A DNA stretch of 64,000 nt, from positions 24,328,465 to 24,392,464 of the forward strand of contig OY754468.1 in the NCBI GenBank assembly GCA_963575645.1. The letters run 5' to 3'. Both the position numbers and the translations under genes were made by a program. Below are positions 1 through 12,134 of the stretch, in pieces. The DNA is from Xanthostigma xanthostigma. Lineage: Eukaryota; Arthropoda; Insecta; Raphidioptera; Raphidiidae. Numbering within the stretch: the stretch's first letter is position 1; every line of letters starts with the position of its first letter. A model generated the notes under the pieces. It was not told where the DNA came from, did no database searches, and saw only the letters and a list, made by a program, of their open reading frames with translations.

Positions 1-1548
1 TTTGAAAGAAGTAAATCCTTTGCTATTTTTTCTTGTTATTTGACGCAGTGGATATTTAATTGTGTGAAATTGGTCAACCGTTAATAGTGCGGTCATTAGT
101 TTTCTTCTGGTCAGCATTTCTTTTTTTAAAAATACTAATTTAACCTCTAACGTAACCAATTGACAGTTCTTGTAGTAAATAAATAAGTAAACCATACCAC
201 ACACAAAACGCACCTAGCGTCATCAAGCGTATTTGTAAAGAAGCTTGTACTTCTGTCTTTGGGTTACTGACCTTCGAATAGATCTTTGAATATAAGTACA
301 GTGGAGCCCCCATTCCTGTCACTTTACTATAAATATTGTAGTTCATTTCATAATATGATGTATTTATTACATAATATATTATGTTGGGTAACGCTGCTCA
401 GGCAGTTCCTTTGTGACATAAACATTGATGTTATAAAAAATAAAGGAATATAAATGCACTTTCAGTTTCAAAGACTGAAAAAGTTATATTTATAAATGTC
501 ACTTCATGCTGATTGCTGAACTGGTTAGCGCGCAACTAAGTGACCACATTTGTTTTACTTTACCGCACTAGTGTTTAAAGGGCACTTTGCATATAGGCAT
601 GTAAAACAGTATTTTAGAGGTAGGACAAAAATTCGTTTTCATGCGAGTTTTTCTGATACCTATTTTCTATTAAAATGGTTTAGTTTGTACTACCATCACT
701 CAAAAGCGGCTGGAATGCTGGATCAATTTTTATTATTTGAAACCCAAATTTAAAATTTCTCTTTTTACAGTCATACCGAGATGAGCACGAGGTAAATATA
801 AAGTGCAAAACCGTGGGCAATCCCTATTATAGCAAAAATCTATATGCTACTGGGTCGCGCATTTCAAGTTTTCTGTTTATTTTTAAATGGTTTATTTTGT
901 GCTTTTATTATTAAAAATAGTTTAAGTAATAATTATTATTACTAGGTAATTGTGTTCACTAACAATAATTGTAATGATTAAATTTATAATGGCACTTAAT
1001 TTTAACATATTATCACAAACAAATTTTTGGTATTGTTGACTTATTGCCTGTATTAACGTCCAAAGCAATTGAGATCTTTCATTGGAATCTCCTCAGCGTC
1101 TTCATTTTCGTAATTCAGAAGCCTGCAAAAATATGTTTGATTAGAAATACATTTATAAACCTGTTCAGTGTGTTCTTATGAAAATGTAAGATTTTCTCCT
1201 TGCATAAACGACTCAACATTTAACAAAAACGTACTCATTTATTACTCGAATTATAATAATATTTTATTATATTATATTTAACTCCACGACCACAATATTT
1301 TCACGAAATTAAAATTAAAATATGCACAATAGTTTATTATATGTATCGGTTTCAAATCATAATTGTACTTATTTTTCACAAAAATTATGGTTTGAAAGTT
1401 TTTATATTTTTCCTCGTTTTAATAATGAACCAAAAAGTTGACGCAAACCATGGCTAATAAACAGGAAACTTGTAAAGGGTTGTGCAACATTTAGAAAGAC
1501 ATTTTATGTAATAATTATTAATCCATGATCGTCGTCATAGCACAGACT
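1..1548. other. AT-rich non-coding, nothing recognised
   Basis: Short frames only, no splice-supported exon and no clear repeat structure. Confidence 0.5.
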
Positions 1549-1550
1549 TA

Positions 1551-1744
1551 TAGTACTAACAGACGCTCGAACTTGGTCCGGTCTGACAACGGACATGGTA
1601 CGGCGGATCTTGCAACAGACGACCGAATCTGTTCCCATCGAACCGGGCGGACACGCAGACTACTGTACAGACGAACAGATTTGGTACGGAGCGGACCAGA
1701 TCCGCTGTCCGCTTCGAACCAAGTACGACCGTCTGTTAGTACTA
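1551..1744. mobile_element. Small TIR element (MITE), TA target site
   Basis: A 194-bp block, notably GC-richer than its surroundings, begins TAGTACTAACAGACG and ends with the inverse. It is flanked by TA on both sides. The arms also share GAACTTGGTC/GAACCAAGTAC. Small frames on both strands inside it are artefacts. TA duplication fits a Tc1/mariner-mobilised MITE, but no transposase is present to prove this. Confidence 0.75.
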
Positions 1745-1746
1745 TA

Positions 1747-4738
1747 AAGTTACGAGGCATTTTGACCTCTAATCGTACGTAATTTGTACAACAAACCTTT
1801 TCAGTGCAAACATTGTCAATATTTCAAAATGATTCAAAGACCAACATACAACCGAAAAAATTCACATAAGTTTAAAATCATATTATTTTTGCTTATGGTC
1901 TATAAAAAATGTAGAAAATTTCCCAATCAAACATTTTATTTCGGAAAAAAATTAGATACATAAATACAAACTTCAAAAAAAAAACATTTTAAATTTAACG
2001 AAATTCTTTTTATTTTACATTCAATGGAAAAAAATACAGAATGGCAACTTCATAGAAAATTACTATAATTTTTGTCACACACAAAATTCACAGCCCCGAT
2101 ATTTTGCACCAATTTTACCCCAAAATACAGACAAATATCAAACGAGCACACAATTTATGCGCAAGTTAGATTGATTATTAAATAGATAAATAGTAAGCTA
2201 TCACTTTTATTTTAAACGCAAGATAAATCACTTTTACATTTGACTAAATATTAAAAACGTAATCAATATAAAAAAAATTGTAATAGTATATTTATAAAAG
2301 TAAATTTCAAAGCACATTTTTTTAATAATTGTCTCTTTTCTAATTGCAATCAGTACCACACGCTGTCGTACTGAGGTTGCTATATTGTCTATGTTTTTTT
2401 TTTCATTTCATGAAATGTGAAACAGATCTAAAATACCGTTGATTAGAATAGAGTCAATTAACATTACTTTTTTACATTTCACCAATTCAGAACTAAATTT
2501 TGCAGAATAAAAACAACTTTCCACAATACAAGACATATCCAGTAGGTACTGTGATGACACATTTGTGTTCTTATCGTTTCAGAAAAGTGGTTTTGGTACC
2601 ACAATATCTCTGTGGTCTGCCGCACATACAATATTATGAAATACCCACAGATGGACAGAATTGCACTGTGTTTTTTAAAGATCAGCCATGGATGTTTAGT
2701 AGGTTCAATATATATATAAAAAAATAATAATACTAACTAATACAAGAATAAAATATTTAATAGTTGTTCTAAAAAGAGAATACAACTTGATTTGTTATAT
2801 TATATTATCTTACTTCATTGGATGTAAACTTATTGGCTCTACTACAGTAATTAAAATATTGAAATTAACACTAATAATGGCTTTAAAAACAATAGTAATT
2901 TTGTTTCTAATCCTTTTTTAACATACATACGTGTTTGAATGTAAATTATATACCCTCATTGTACGTTGCTATTGATTCGTATCTATCTACAGTGAGCTGA
3001 CACTCGTGTTCTTTGGAATGAACGATTATGGAATTAATTTCCAGGACTGTAAACAAACAACAATTCCGATAAAAAATAAAATATACTTATGATTGTGTTA
3101 AGGTTAAAAGAAATAGTAAATATTTTCAATATTCTTATTTTTGTTGTTCAGTAAAATTGGAAGCGTATTAGTCGCAAAAAGAACCCACTAAACATTTAAT
3201 TTTGTTTAAAAAAAAAAAAATAAAAAAAAAAGATCAATAATATTCGATTTTTCGATATGTAGTAATTGTAAAAAAAACGTGCCAATTCTTTTGCTTTTTT
3301 CATCAAAAACTTACTGATAAGGGTATCTATTACCGCTCGATTGAAAGATAGATAAAAGAAATCAATATTACTACCAAAAATTCAAAAAAAAAAAAAATTG
3401 TTTACCATTTCTTCAAAGCGATTACAAAAGTTTAATGTTCTATATTAATACAATCACGAAATAATAATAATTAATAAAACAAAATCGAACAGGACTTTTT
3501 CATTTAGGAAAAATACTTTCATTTCACAAATCTATATGGAAAGTTACTAGGCATATTTTTCTTCAATAGGTTGACCTATAATAAAATTACTATAATAAAA
3601 AAGTCTAATCTACTACTTCTGTCTACTTTTATAACGTAAAAAAAATGTATTACGAAAAAAGAATACAATTTTATGAGCAACATTTCAATTGTATTTGAAC
3701 CATTTTGAGTAAATATTTGACTTGATATAGCACAAAAAAGAACAAAATAAAGTGCGTGAGGGAGATGGAACACATTTATATGCAAGAAACTATCAGAACA
3801 ATACATTAGGGAATTCACGTTAAAAAAATAATGCACAAAATAAACAAATTTAAAGTTTGCATTTTATATTTGGTATGTTAAGATATCCTGAATCAAGTTT
3901 GGTTGGTATATTTGTCTGGAAATCAGCATAAAAATAGACCCATGGTTAGGCATCAAAATAATATAATTATTACATCATATCAAATCTGTAAAAAATTTAA
4001 TTTTAACTGTTACCACAGAAAACATACAAAAAAGAGCTATAACCAAAAATTTTATTAATTTTTTTATCGCAATTGTTTGGGACAAAGTTTTTAATAAAAT
4101 GGATAGAAAAGAAAATTTCGAGACTAATTTTTAACAAAAACAAAACATTTTAGATATTTTATAGTCTCGATTTATAATATTGTCTAATTTTGTTTATCGC
4201 CGATCTGTATCCAAATTATCCACTAAGTCATCAGCTCATGTTTTCTGCTGACAAGTATACCAAACGGATTTTTAAGAGGTAATTGTTAAACAATGAATTC
4301 CTCACTGTTTAAACACATAACACTGAAATTTGAACGGTATTATGAAAATTATTCTGGTACATATTACATAATGCATGCAATTTTCCCACATATAAATGTT
4401 AACGTGTTTGCGAAATAAAATAGCCATGTTATGAAATTAAAAAAAAAAAAGAAAAAATAGCAGATAGACAGAAGCAGTAATAATTAACCTTTCATTACTT
4501 ACATTCGTTAACAGATTTATGGACGTTTTATAATTTGTGATACTTAAAAAATCAGAAATGCTGTTAAATCAAAATGGTACTGAAAGGTTAAATATAAAAA
4601 ATACACATATGTATCTCCCTCTATTTTCATTTGATCAAATTAAAAAAAAAAGAAACACAATTCACTGATATTAATCAACTTTGAAATATTACGTAATTAT
4701 AGGCAATAATACAGTAATGCAAATGGAGCCCCTTTTCG
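1747..4738. other. AT-rich 3' flank of the LAMP gene, nothing recognised
   Basis: Many A and T homopolymers; several TTTATT words could serve as minus-strand polyadenylation signals, but none stands out. No coding or repeat structure that I can support. Confidence 0.5.
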
Positions 4739-4761
4739 TTTATTCATAGATCCTGATTAAC

Positions 4762-4904
4762 TCACATGCTGAGGTAACCTCGGGCTTGTGATCGACGTCT
4801 TCCAATCAAATAAGCAATTAAAACAATAATTACTAATCCCGCCAGGGCGCAGCCAACGGCGATAGGAACAATGTCCGGTGTGTCAGCCGGCTCACAGTCT
4901 TCAG
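4762..4904 (-). CDS. Lamp1: LAMP exon 4 (transmembrane segment and lysosomal-sorting tail)
   Basis: The acceptor is GTTTTCAG above 4904. The exon starts [10 protein letters not shown] with the fourth cysteine, then a 25-residue hydrophobic span, a basic stop-transfer RRR, the GYLSM end, and TGA at 4762-4764. A possible AATAAA (TTTATT on the plus strand, 4739-4744) lies only about 18 nt after the stop, so the real polyadenylation site may be further away. Confidence 0.93.
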
Positions 4905-7900
4905 CTGAAAACGTAACGTCGAATTTAATATAATTCACAATTGATTACAAAACGATCAGTCGTTTCCCTCAGATTAGATTATAATTTCGGAGCACGTGCG
5001 GACCTTGTTCAATTTATTTCTATGCATTTGTACCATGGATGTTAGGCTACGTTCACACATTGCGGTTTACCGAAACGTTTTTCGTATGCGGTTTTCAGTA
5101 GCAAATGCAAACATATAAACGTAAAACCGAATGCGGTAAAAAAAACAGTTTCGTTTATTTTTGCATCCGTGTCTTGTCACTGAAAACCGTGAGCCGCGTA
5201 CGGTACAAAAAACGAAACGGTCTCAGTGGCAATAGTATTTCTATTCTACCGTATAAGAAAAACGTATGAATGTGAATACTGAATTAGTTATTGGCGTAAC
5301 TAGTAGTCTAAGTCATTCATGGCGTGTCATGACTTAGCCTACAAGTTGCGCCCATAATTTTATTCAACAATTGCGCGTTATTCATGTTTTAATTATAATG
5401 AGATGTTGTAAATATCTATTTATTTCTTTATAAAAAAAACTGTCAATACTAACAGCACCAAACAGCACGATTCAATGTTTTGGTTTGAGGTTAGCCGGTT
5501 ATGAATAAACTCCATGTCGAAAACATTCGGCCTCTCAATTTTAGCCTCAATGGGTAACAACGGAGTTGTAGTTACCTACTATTTCGTTACGACTCAGAAA
5601 ATAGTTACGTTTATTTTCATTACTCCACAATGGCCGAGCTAGTAGGAATCTTCATTGAGTTATGACAAGTAATTGTCACCAGTCGGTAAATGGCTATTTA
5701 GGGTTCGGTTTTTAGGCATGATAAAACATGAATAACGCGCATGAGTTGAATAAACGTTTTTACTGTATATGGTAAAATCGTATAAGAATTCCGAATAGGA
5801 AAAATCGTATAGTGTGAACCTAGCCTTACAGATGTGGAAAGAATATTATTTTTAACAATAAATGTGACTTCTGATTGGTTAAAGTTGTCACTTGAACACG
5901 CTGCCGAATCCTCGATTCCTATTGGTCAAGTGCCGGATCCTAGCCCGATCATTTTGTCATCGCATCCGCTAGAGCTCTGCGATGATTGTTGCGGATGTGC
6001 AAATCAAAAATTATGCCAATGCCCAATTATGCAACTGCGGATGCAGACGTCTGCAATATTCCTAATTAGTATGTCGGTATAATAGTGCACTTGTTCCTAA
6101 TACCCAAGGTCAATGCAAAAGACCAACAATATTAGTGTTGGTTTAGTAAAAAAAAACGTAATTTTATAGCGCTCGAGACACCGAAATTACAAATTCGGCC
6201 CCAATCTGGAAGGGACGACTGTATTAACAAAAAAATTAAAAACATTTGTTATACCTGTATCGAATACAGCTCCTGTTTTTTCATGGAAGGCTTGTAATTG
6301 TAAATGGCTGACAATCATCTCTCCATGTACTGGCAATGTGCTGTTCAATTGTCTTGTTTCTGATTTATAGCATTTATAAGACATATTTAATGGTGCTGCA
6401 AAGAGTTCTTTTTGGTACCACAGATCTATTTTTTGAACACTAACTGAAAACAAAAATAATGTGATATTAAATTCTTGTATTTATTACGATTTTGCTATCA
6501 ACTTTTTACAGTCAAAGCTGTGGGTTTTTACACATAAGTGATGCTAGATTTATACACACAATTTCTTTTTGCCAATAATTTGCGTTTATCGCCTGCCGTA
6601 TTGGATCGGCGGCGGTGAAATAATATACTCTATTACCTATAGCACGTACAAGACAGATTAATAGACACCTTAGTTGTCAAAATCTGTTCAGTAGTTTAGA
6701 AGCTATGAGGCATGTTTAATTCAGTAAACCGTCCTTTTCGCAGACAATTGGGCTTTTGAATGAAAATTTTTTTTGTCATAAATGGAAAGATCGTATATAA
6801 GTTTTATAACAAAACTATTTTTATAACAAAAATATTAGGAGCACTGTGGTTTGAATCTAATAAAAATAGAGAATAGCTACTTCTTACCACAACAAGTTTA
6901 TTAGTGGATGTACATTTCGAGAGCTATGCTCTCATCTTCAGCAATAGTGTATTGCTGAAGATGAGAGCATAGCTCTCGAAATGTACATCCACTAATAAAC
7001 TTGTTGTGGTAAGAAGTAGCTATTCTCTATTTTTATTAAAACTATTTTTCTTTTTTTTATTTTCGTTATAATTCAAAAGTTTATCAAATTAAAAATAAAT
7101 TTTTGTACCCAGTTCCGAGAACGCGCCGACATTTCCCGAACATAATGTGACGTCATAATGGTAATTTATATTATTATAATAATACATGTAGAAGCCCTTG
7201 ATAGTATACTGCGTATATACATTTTAACATTATGACGTCACAACTGTCAAAAACAATTTTAGTGCGTTTGCAGTCACGTGATTTTTTTAATATTTTATCA
7301 ATTTCAAATTGCTTATAATTAATTTAAAAAAAGTTTTTTGAAAGTTTTTCGCATCGATTATCAATATTATTTATAATAAAGTTTTAAAATACAATAAAAA
7401 AAACCGATAATTATTTTTTTTTCAAAAGCCTATAATTACAGTAAAACGTAACGCTAAAGGCCCCCATACACCTCGTTCTTTTCTGGCAGTTTTAACCACA
7501 CGGGTAAAACTGTACGGGTAAGCACGAACAACGACCATATCCACACACTAGGCGTTGTTTCGTTCAGTTTTTCTGAAGTCGTGGCATCATCTGATCTGCT
7601 TTGATGGATCCTACAACGTTACAGAGTCGAACAAAACCCGTCCTTTTTAACTGCGTCGTCACACACGGGCCGACTTGAACGAACACGTTTAAAACGGACG
7701 GTTTAAATCAAGCAGCAGCAGATATTTTTGAGCGCCGGTAAGAAGGACGGTTTTTGGCCACACACCAACCGTTTTAGCCATGCGGTTAAAACTGCCAAAA
7801 AAGAACGAGGTGTATGGGGGCCTTAAGAGAATTTTATTTCTGTCTCTGTTCTTTGAAATAACACTTTTTGTATAAAATCGTGCAGCATTCACTGTAAAAA

Positions 7901-10620
7901 TGCATTGTAATTTTAACTTACCGTTCAATCCAACAAAGTGTTTATCCCTGACAATTACAGATGTGAAATTATTTATTTCAAATTTTTTGGTGGTAAGATT
8001 TCTGTTGAAATTTATTAGAATGAAATTTTCCAAATCTTCCGTTTTATTGTTAGGATCAGAGTACCAAGTTATATTGATAAACTGTGTATTGTTTCCGCAC
8101 TCTCCGACAGCTGACGCATTTGTTGGCATATTAACTTTGGCTGTGTACGATTTGTTATTTGGTGCTTTATATGTGATACTGAACTGCAATGCCATATTGA
8201 TCATGATGCACGTTTTGTTGGCAGTATCGGTGACATTATACGTGGCTGGTGAAGGATCTGGTAATGGTTTTGGTGGGACCGTAGTTGTCGATGGGGCCGT
8301 AGTTGTCGTCGTGGGTTTTTCTGTGGTGGTTGTAGTGGTAGTAGATGTCGTTGTCGGTGGAGGTGTTGGTTTTGTTGTCGTAGTCGTGGGTTTTTGTGTG
8401 GTGGTTGTAGTAGTGGTAGTAGATGTCGTTGGTGGAGGTGTTGGTGTTGCTGTCGTAGTAATAGGTTTTTGTGTGGAGGTAGACGTAGAACTTGTGGTAG
8501 ATGAGCTTGGCGCTGGAGTTGGTTCTGGCCCAATTCCAACGTCCTCGGCTGTAAAAAAAAAGTAAAATGAATTGTCATCCTCCTTTATGGAAACCCCTTA
8601 CCGATATTATTTTTCAAAAATTCCTGTCATTTATACCAAATCGTAAAAACAACATTCAATAAAGACACTGCATGTACCGCTAAATTATGTTTCCTACAAT
8701 CTATTACTATTTCATCGCTTCAAGGTAGGGGTGGGGAACCTTTTGGCACTGGATGATCGCATGTCTTTTCACGGATTTCTCGTAAAGTCTCAATTTTTTT
8801 GTATAATTATTAACCACATAACAACGATAGATCAATAAAATATTTTTAACAAAAAAATTGAACCGACTTCACACTAAAAAGTAAAAAATAATTGCGTATT
8901 GAAATGTTTTGGAGTCGGTGTCAGCCAAAATGAAATCTATTCCGAGAACTACACCGACTCCAAAACATTCAATACGCAATTATTTTTTACTTTTTAGTGT
9001 GAAGTCGGTTCAATTTTTTTGTTAAAAATATTTTATTTTTCTCTTTTTAGTGATAATCTAACACTAAAAATCGGTGAACATACATAAAAAACAGTATGCG
9101 TTTCTTTGAAATTTGAGAGTTTCCCTCGATTTCTCCGGATTCCACCATCAGATCCTGACTTGGTTCCGATGGGACCACCTCTGAGGTGCACTCTTTCGAA
9201 TAAAAAAAAATATTTGAAAATCGGTCCATAATTGACGGAGAAATCGGTGAACATACATAAAAAAAAAATATATACAGACGAACACAGAACCTCCTCCTTT
9301 TTGTTGAAGTCGGTTAAAAATAACAAATAGGTAAGTAAAGGTGCTAAACATTTTTTTATCGCACCGTTGGGATTGGATTTTTTTTGCATTTTTTCTAGGA
9401 ATTTTATACCGAATGAATTTCATTTTTAGAGGTTGATTAACGTTTAGTAATCAGAAAAATAAGCGTCAGTAGCTGACGTTCAGAGTACTAAGGGAAAACT
9501 ATCATTGTTATGATTTTCGGTCGTTCAAAAGTAACGCTGCCGCCTTCCCTACCATTAATGATGAAAGCCTTAATTGTTGAATGTATGATCTAAAACTTAT
9601 AATTGATAAAGACGCATAGTTTATAAATACGTATATGCAGTACCGAATACTTCAAAAGGTCGTTTGGCAATCTCATAATTTATTCAATTTTATGGCATTT
9701 CCTTAGGAATTTCCCCTGCTAAATTATAGGCAACTCAGCCGTTTAAAAACTTTTTTCGGCCAACAATAATACTTAATAACGGCAAATTTCGTCAATCTGT
9801 TTTGAAGAGTGTAAGTTACCAATGTAAAATATATAATATTTAAGATTCATTTTAGAAAAAAATGTTTAATTTATTTAAAAAAAATTGTGGCCTAGTGTGA
9901 AAATAATAGTCCAGAATATTTTTCTTTACGAAAATGTCTTTTCAAATGAGTATCTGCTCAGTATCTTTTATGTCGTTTCTCCTTATTGTTATAAAAACGT
10001 ATAATGGTATGACGACGATTATACTGCAATGCATCAATTTAGAAAAGTTATCATGAAATCAGAGAATCTATTATCTACCCAGCGTTTCGCAACACCAAGA
10101 ATTTAACCCCACTCTCACTTTCAGATAAAAAACCCCCTATTTACTTTTTGATAAAAAAAAAGAATCCAACAAATAAAAAGATAGAATGTAAATTTATAAG
10201 TGCACGAAAGATTTCCAATAAAATTGATTAGCAGTGTTTTACAACTTCCTAAGGGACCACTAAACTGCATGTTTGCATTTTACTAATATGCGATAGGCAA
10301 TATCACATATCAATATAGACAGTCTACAATATGGAAGTATATCATTTTCATTGTTTTTAAATTGACAAAATCTGTTACGGAATGATTGTTGTGGGAATTA
10401 ATAAAATAGGTATTTGATTTCTTTTAACTGAGCTAAGGACAATCATGTGACGGCGGTTAAGATGACTGGCCAGAAACAGTACGTCACAAATGAGTAAACG
10501 ACTGACAACAGCATCGCCATTTTTACTTATTGACAATTTATTATAAATTTAATTAATTTACATACCACCGTTCACCAGCAATATCACCGAAAATAAGATA
10601 AACGTAAGTTTTAATTCCAT
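4762..10620 (-). CDS. Lamp1: LAMP-family lysosome-associated membrane glycoprotein, 4 exons
   Basis: Spliced CDS: exons 10620-10566, 8548-7922, 6443-6255 and 4904-4762 (all minus strand), giving 1014 nt and 337 residues. Every intron is GT-AG and phase 1, and the frame stays open. Residues 1-18 are a signal peptide ([18 protein letters not shown]). Residues 28-112 form a mucin-like Thr/Pro stalk with repeated TQKP/TEKP blocks. One LAMP domain follows, with cysteines at 131, 168, 252 and 294 (spacings 37 and 42, as expected for its two disulphides) and about 11 N-glycosylation sequons. Residues 301-325 span the membrane, and the short tail [12 protein letters not shown] ends in a GYxxPhi lysosomal-sorting signal. 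A single domain on a mucin stalk resembles CD68/LAMP3 more than the two-domain vertebrate LAMP1/2; the symbol follows usual insect naming. Known role of the family: heavily glycosylated protein of the late endosome and lysosome membrane. Family call very sure; exact orthology not. Confidence 0.93.
5045..5825. mobile_element. Harbinger-type MITE in LAMP intron 3, TSD TTA
   Basis: The ends GGCTACGTTCACAC and GTGTGAACCTAGCC are inverted repeats, flanked on both sides by TTA (5042-5044 and 5826-5828). A 3-bp TWA duplication is characteristic of PIF/Harbinger. The interior (781 bp in all) has repeated GCGGTTT/ACCGAAA words and no transposase. Confidence 0.8.
6255..6443 (-). CDS. Lamp1: LAMP exon 3 (second half of LAMP domain)
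   Basis: The acceptor is TTTTCAG above 6443; the donor is GTATAAC below 6255. The exon begins with the completed Val228 and contains the third conserved cysteine in NMSYKC. The length of 189 nt preserves the phase-1 pattern. Confidence 0.92.
6750..7431. repeat. Dispersed repeat family 1, copy A (LAMP intron 2)
   Basis: The element starts GGGCTTTTGAATGAAA and ends TTTCAAAAGCC, so GGCTTTTGAA is the terminal inverted repeat. It shares long blocks with 49278-49916 (for example GTTCCGAGAACGCGCCGACA and GAAGCC.TTGATAGTATACTG). It has no coding capacity. It is interrupted by the palindrome at 6858-7038, which is absent from copy B. Confidence 0.78.
6858..7038. repeat. 180-bp near-perfect palindrome, Penelope-tail-like
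   Basis: Two inverted copies of a ~85-bp unit meet at AGCAATAGTGTATTGCT (6942-6958). The unit carries CTGAAGATGAGAGC-ATA-GCTCTCGAAA followed by a target-like word for AATAAACTTG. This resembles the hammerhead-like 3' tails of Penelope-like elements. It sits inside repeat copy A, flanked by a duplicated AAACTATTTTT, as expected for an insertion. Confidence 0.72.
7458..7823. mobile_element. Harbinger-type MITE in LAMP intron 2, TSD TAA
   Basis: The 366-bp element has ~40-bp terminal inverted repeats starting AGGCCCCCATACACCTCG, flanked by TAA at 7455-7457 and 7824-7826. It ends about 100 bp from the exon 2 donor. Part of it extends the exon 2 frame by read-through only. Confidence 0.85.
7922..8548 (-). 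CDS. Lamp1: LAMP exon 2 (mucin stalk and first half of LAMP domain)
   Basis: The acceptor is a T-run followed by ACAG just above 8548; the donor is GTAAGT starting at 7921. The exon encodes residues 19-227 plus one base. The stalk shows three decayed repeats of the type TQKP(T)n-PTPPPTT. A valine/glycine-rich 221-codon frame on the opposite strand of this repeat (7900-8565) is only its shadow. Confidence 0.93.
8835..9036. repeat. 200-bp palindrome in LAMP intron 1
   Basis: Arms of about 85 bp (including AACCGACTTCACACTAAAAA and its inverse) flank a ~30-bp centre at 8921-8950. An AACCGACTTCA end is common in insect retroelement tails, so this is probably an inverted dimer of a repeat end. Confidence 0.7.
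9037..9330. repeat. Interspersed retroelement-tail-like repeat
   Basis: Contains ATCGGTGAACATACATAAAA twice (9071 and 9244 areas) and ends CCTCCTTTTTGTTGAAGTCGG. Such blocks with GAACCTCCTCC..GAAGTCGGTT are widespread insect repeats (established pattern, recalled rather than searched). No protein. Confidence 0.55.
10566..10620 (-). CDS. Lamp1: LAMP exon 1 (signal peptide)
   Basis: The ATG at 10618-10620 opens 18 codons of hydrophobic signal sequence plus one base. The donor is GTATG just below 10566. The split codon G|CC joins to exon 2 and encodes Ala19, the likely first luminal residue. No in-frame coding is seen upstream, so 10621 to about 10800 is probably 5' UTR or promoter, but no core promoter motif is clear. 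Confidence 0.88.
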
Positions 10621-12134
10621 TTTGTTAGGTACTTATATCACAATTTTCGAACCCCGAAACTTTACTTCACCTTTGTTCTACACAAGCGACAGAAAATACT
10701 GGAAACACTACTGTTAACACCGAAACACATAGGAAATGACTATTGACTGCAACTTGCAAGAGTGAGATCAAACAACTCGCAATAGCACGGACACCGCGCG
10801 GGCGGTCATACATGAATAAGCGCTACTCAGATGAATGTCGCGGATTTATTCGTAAAACAGGGTTGCTTATAATAACACAATAAATATTTTGCTATTTTTT
10901 TCCTAAGAAAAACAATGTGCCGAACTAAAAAAAATATGTATAGTACTAACACGCAGTACGTGTTTCGTCTGAGAGACAGTTACAAAATGTTTTCGTCGTT
11001 GCCAATCTCAAAAAATGCCATTGTTCATTCAATGCGAACTTTGATAAGCAGTTCTCGATAATCAGTTCTCAACTATTATTTGTTATTATTAAAGTTTAAT
11101 ATTATAAAATTAACAAAAATAAAATAAAATTCACATCCTATAACAGTTCAGCAGCGCCGTCGTCATTCATACGGTTAAAATCTGAACTTGGGACCGGAAT
11201 TGTGCACCTTTGCCTAAATAGCCAGATGACCACCAAAAACCGTATATTCCCTTCTCGTTCCTCCGCCGTTCCCTAGCTTGTCGTGCATTCTTAGCAAAAA
11301 TCAGGACTTTTTTAAAACGCCGCGGGACGTCTGGTCACCTTAGTGTAGTGACATTATGTTGAAACGACCGATATGTTATATCATTGCGCACGAGATAATA
11401 TATATGGTATTTTTTTCATATCTCCCATAAAATATATATTTTTCAACATTGTTGACGGTTCAGTTGTGTAGCAAACGTCTCTTGCCAGTAGCTGACGCCA
11501 TTCTGATTCATGCGACAGATATCGGTCCACCGCTACGCTCGAGCTGGGTCTCCTGGTTACAGACTTCGTGATTTCTAATGATCATCGCTGAAGGTTATAA
11601 GTGGTTTATGAAAATTACTGTTGAATTGGTTAGTTTGTTTACTTTAGATTTTTATTATAACACTGGTGCGTTATGAATCATGACAGAAAAAATATAAAAA
11701 GATAACTTATGAACAATATTTACAGAAGAAAAATTGTCTCCAAATTTATATACCTACTATTAGCAATGAACTACAGAACACCCCAAAAAACGTGTCGCTC
11801 GATAACAGGAGCAGTCTGGCAGTCTGGTGGCTATCTCATTTTATGTTCTTTTCTAATCAACGTTAGAAATTGGCTGCCACTTTCTTAAACCTTGCTTACA
11901 CAATAATGTAAATTTAAAAATATTGTAATTAGAAATTTTTTGATTTTGAATAAAATAATAATGAAACCACTTAGTGACTGGCGCTCCACTGTGTATTTGA
12001 GCCCGACCCAAAAAAAACCCAAAGCGTAAAAACACAACGTTTCATACAAGTTCACGTAGGTAAAGGCAATACTTCCCGAGCACTTGCCAGTAAAAAAAAT
12101 ATAAACTGACAAAATATTAGATTATCACAGGGCC
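10621..12134. other. LAMP upstream flank; possible small hAT-like remnant
   Basis: No coding exon is visible. Within it, 11214-11342 has inverted-repeat-like ends (CTAAATAGCCAGATGACCAC and GTCTGGTCACCTTAG) and a GACGTCCCG motif shared with the hAT MITE at 16941-17398, so it may be an internally deleted relative. No target duplication was found. Confidence 0.4.

Noticed and set aside
7900-8565. 221-codon plus-strand frame, Val/Gly-rich
   Set aside because: Antisense of the LAMP Thr/Pro stalk and domain; it spans the exon boundaries without splice support.
8201-8578. 125-codon minus frame rich in His/Gln/Leu/Pro
   Set aside because: Frame-shifted reading of the LAMP mucin stalk repeats.
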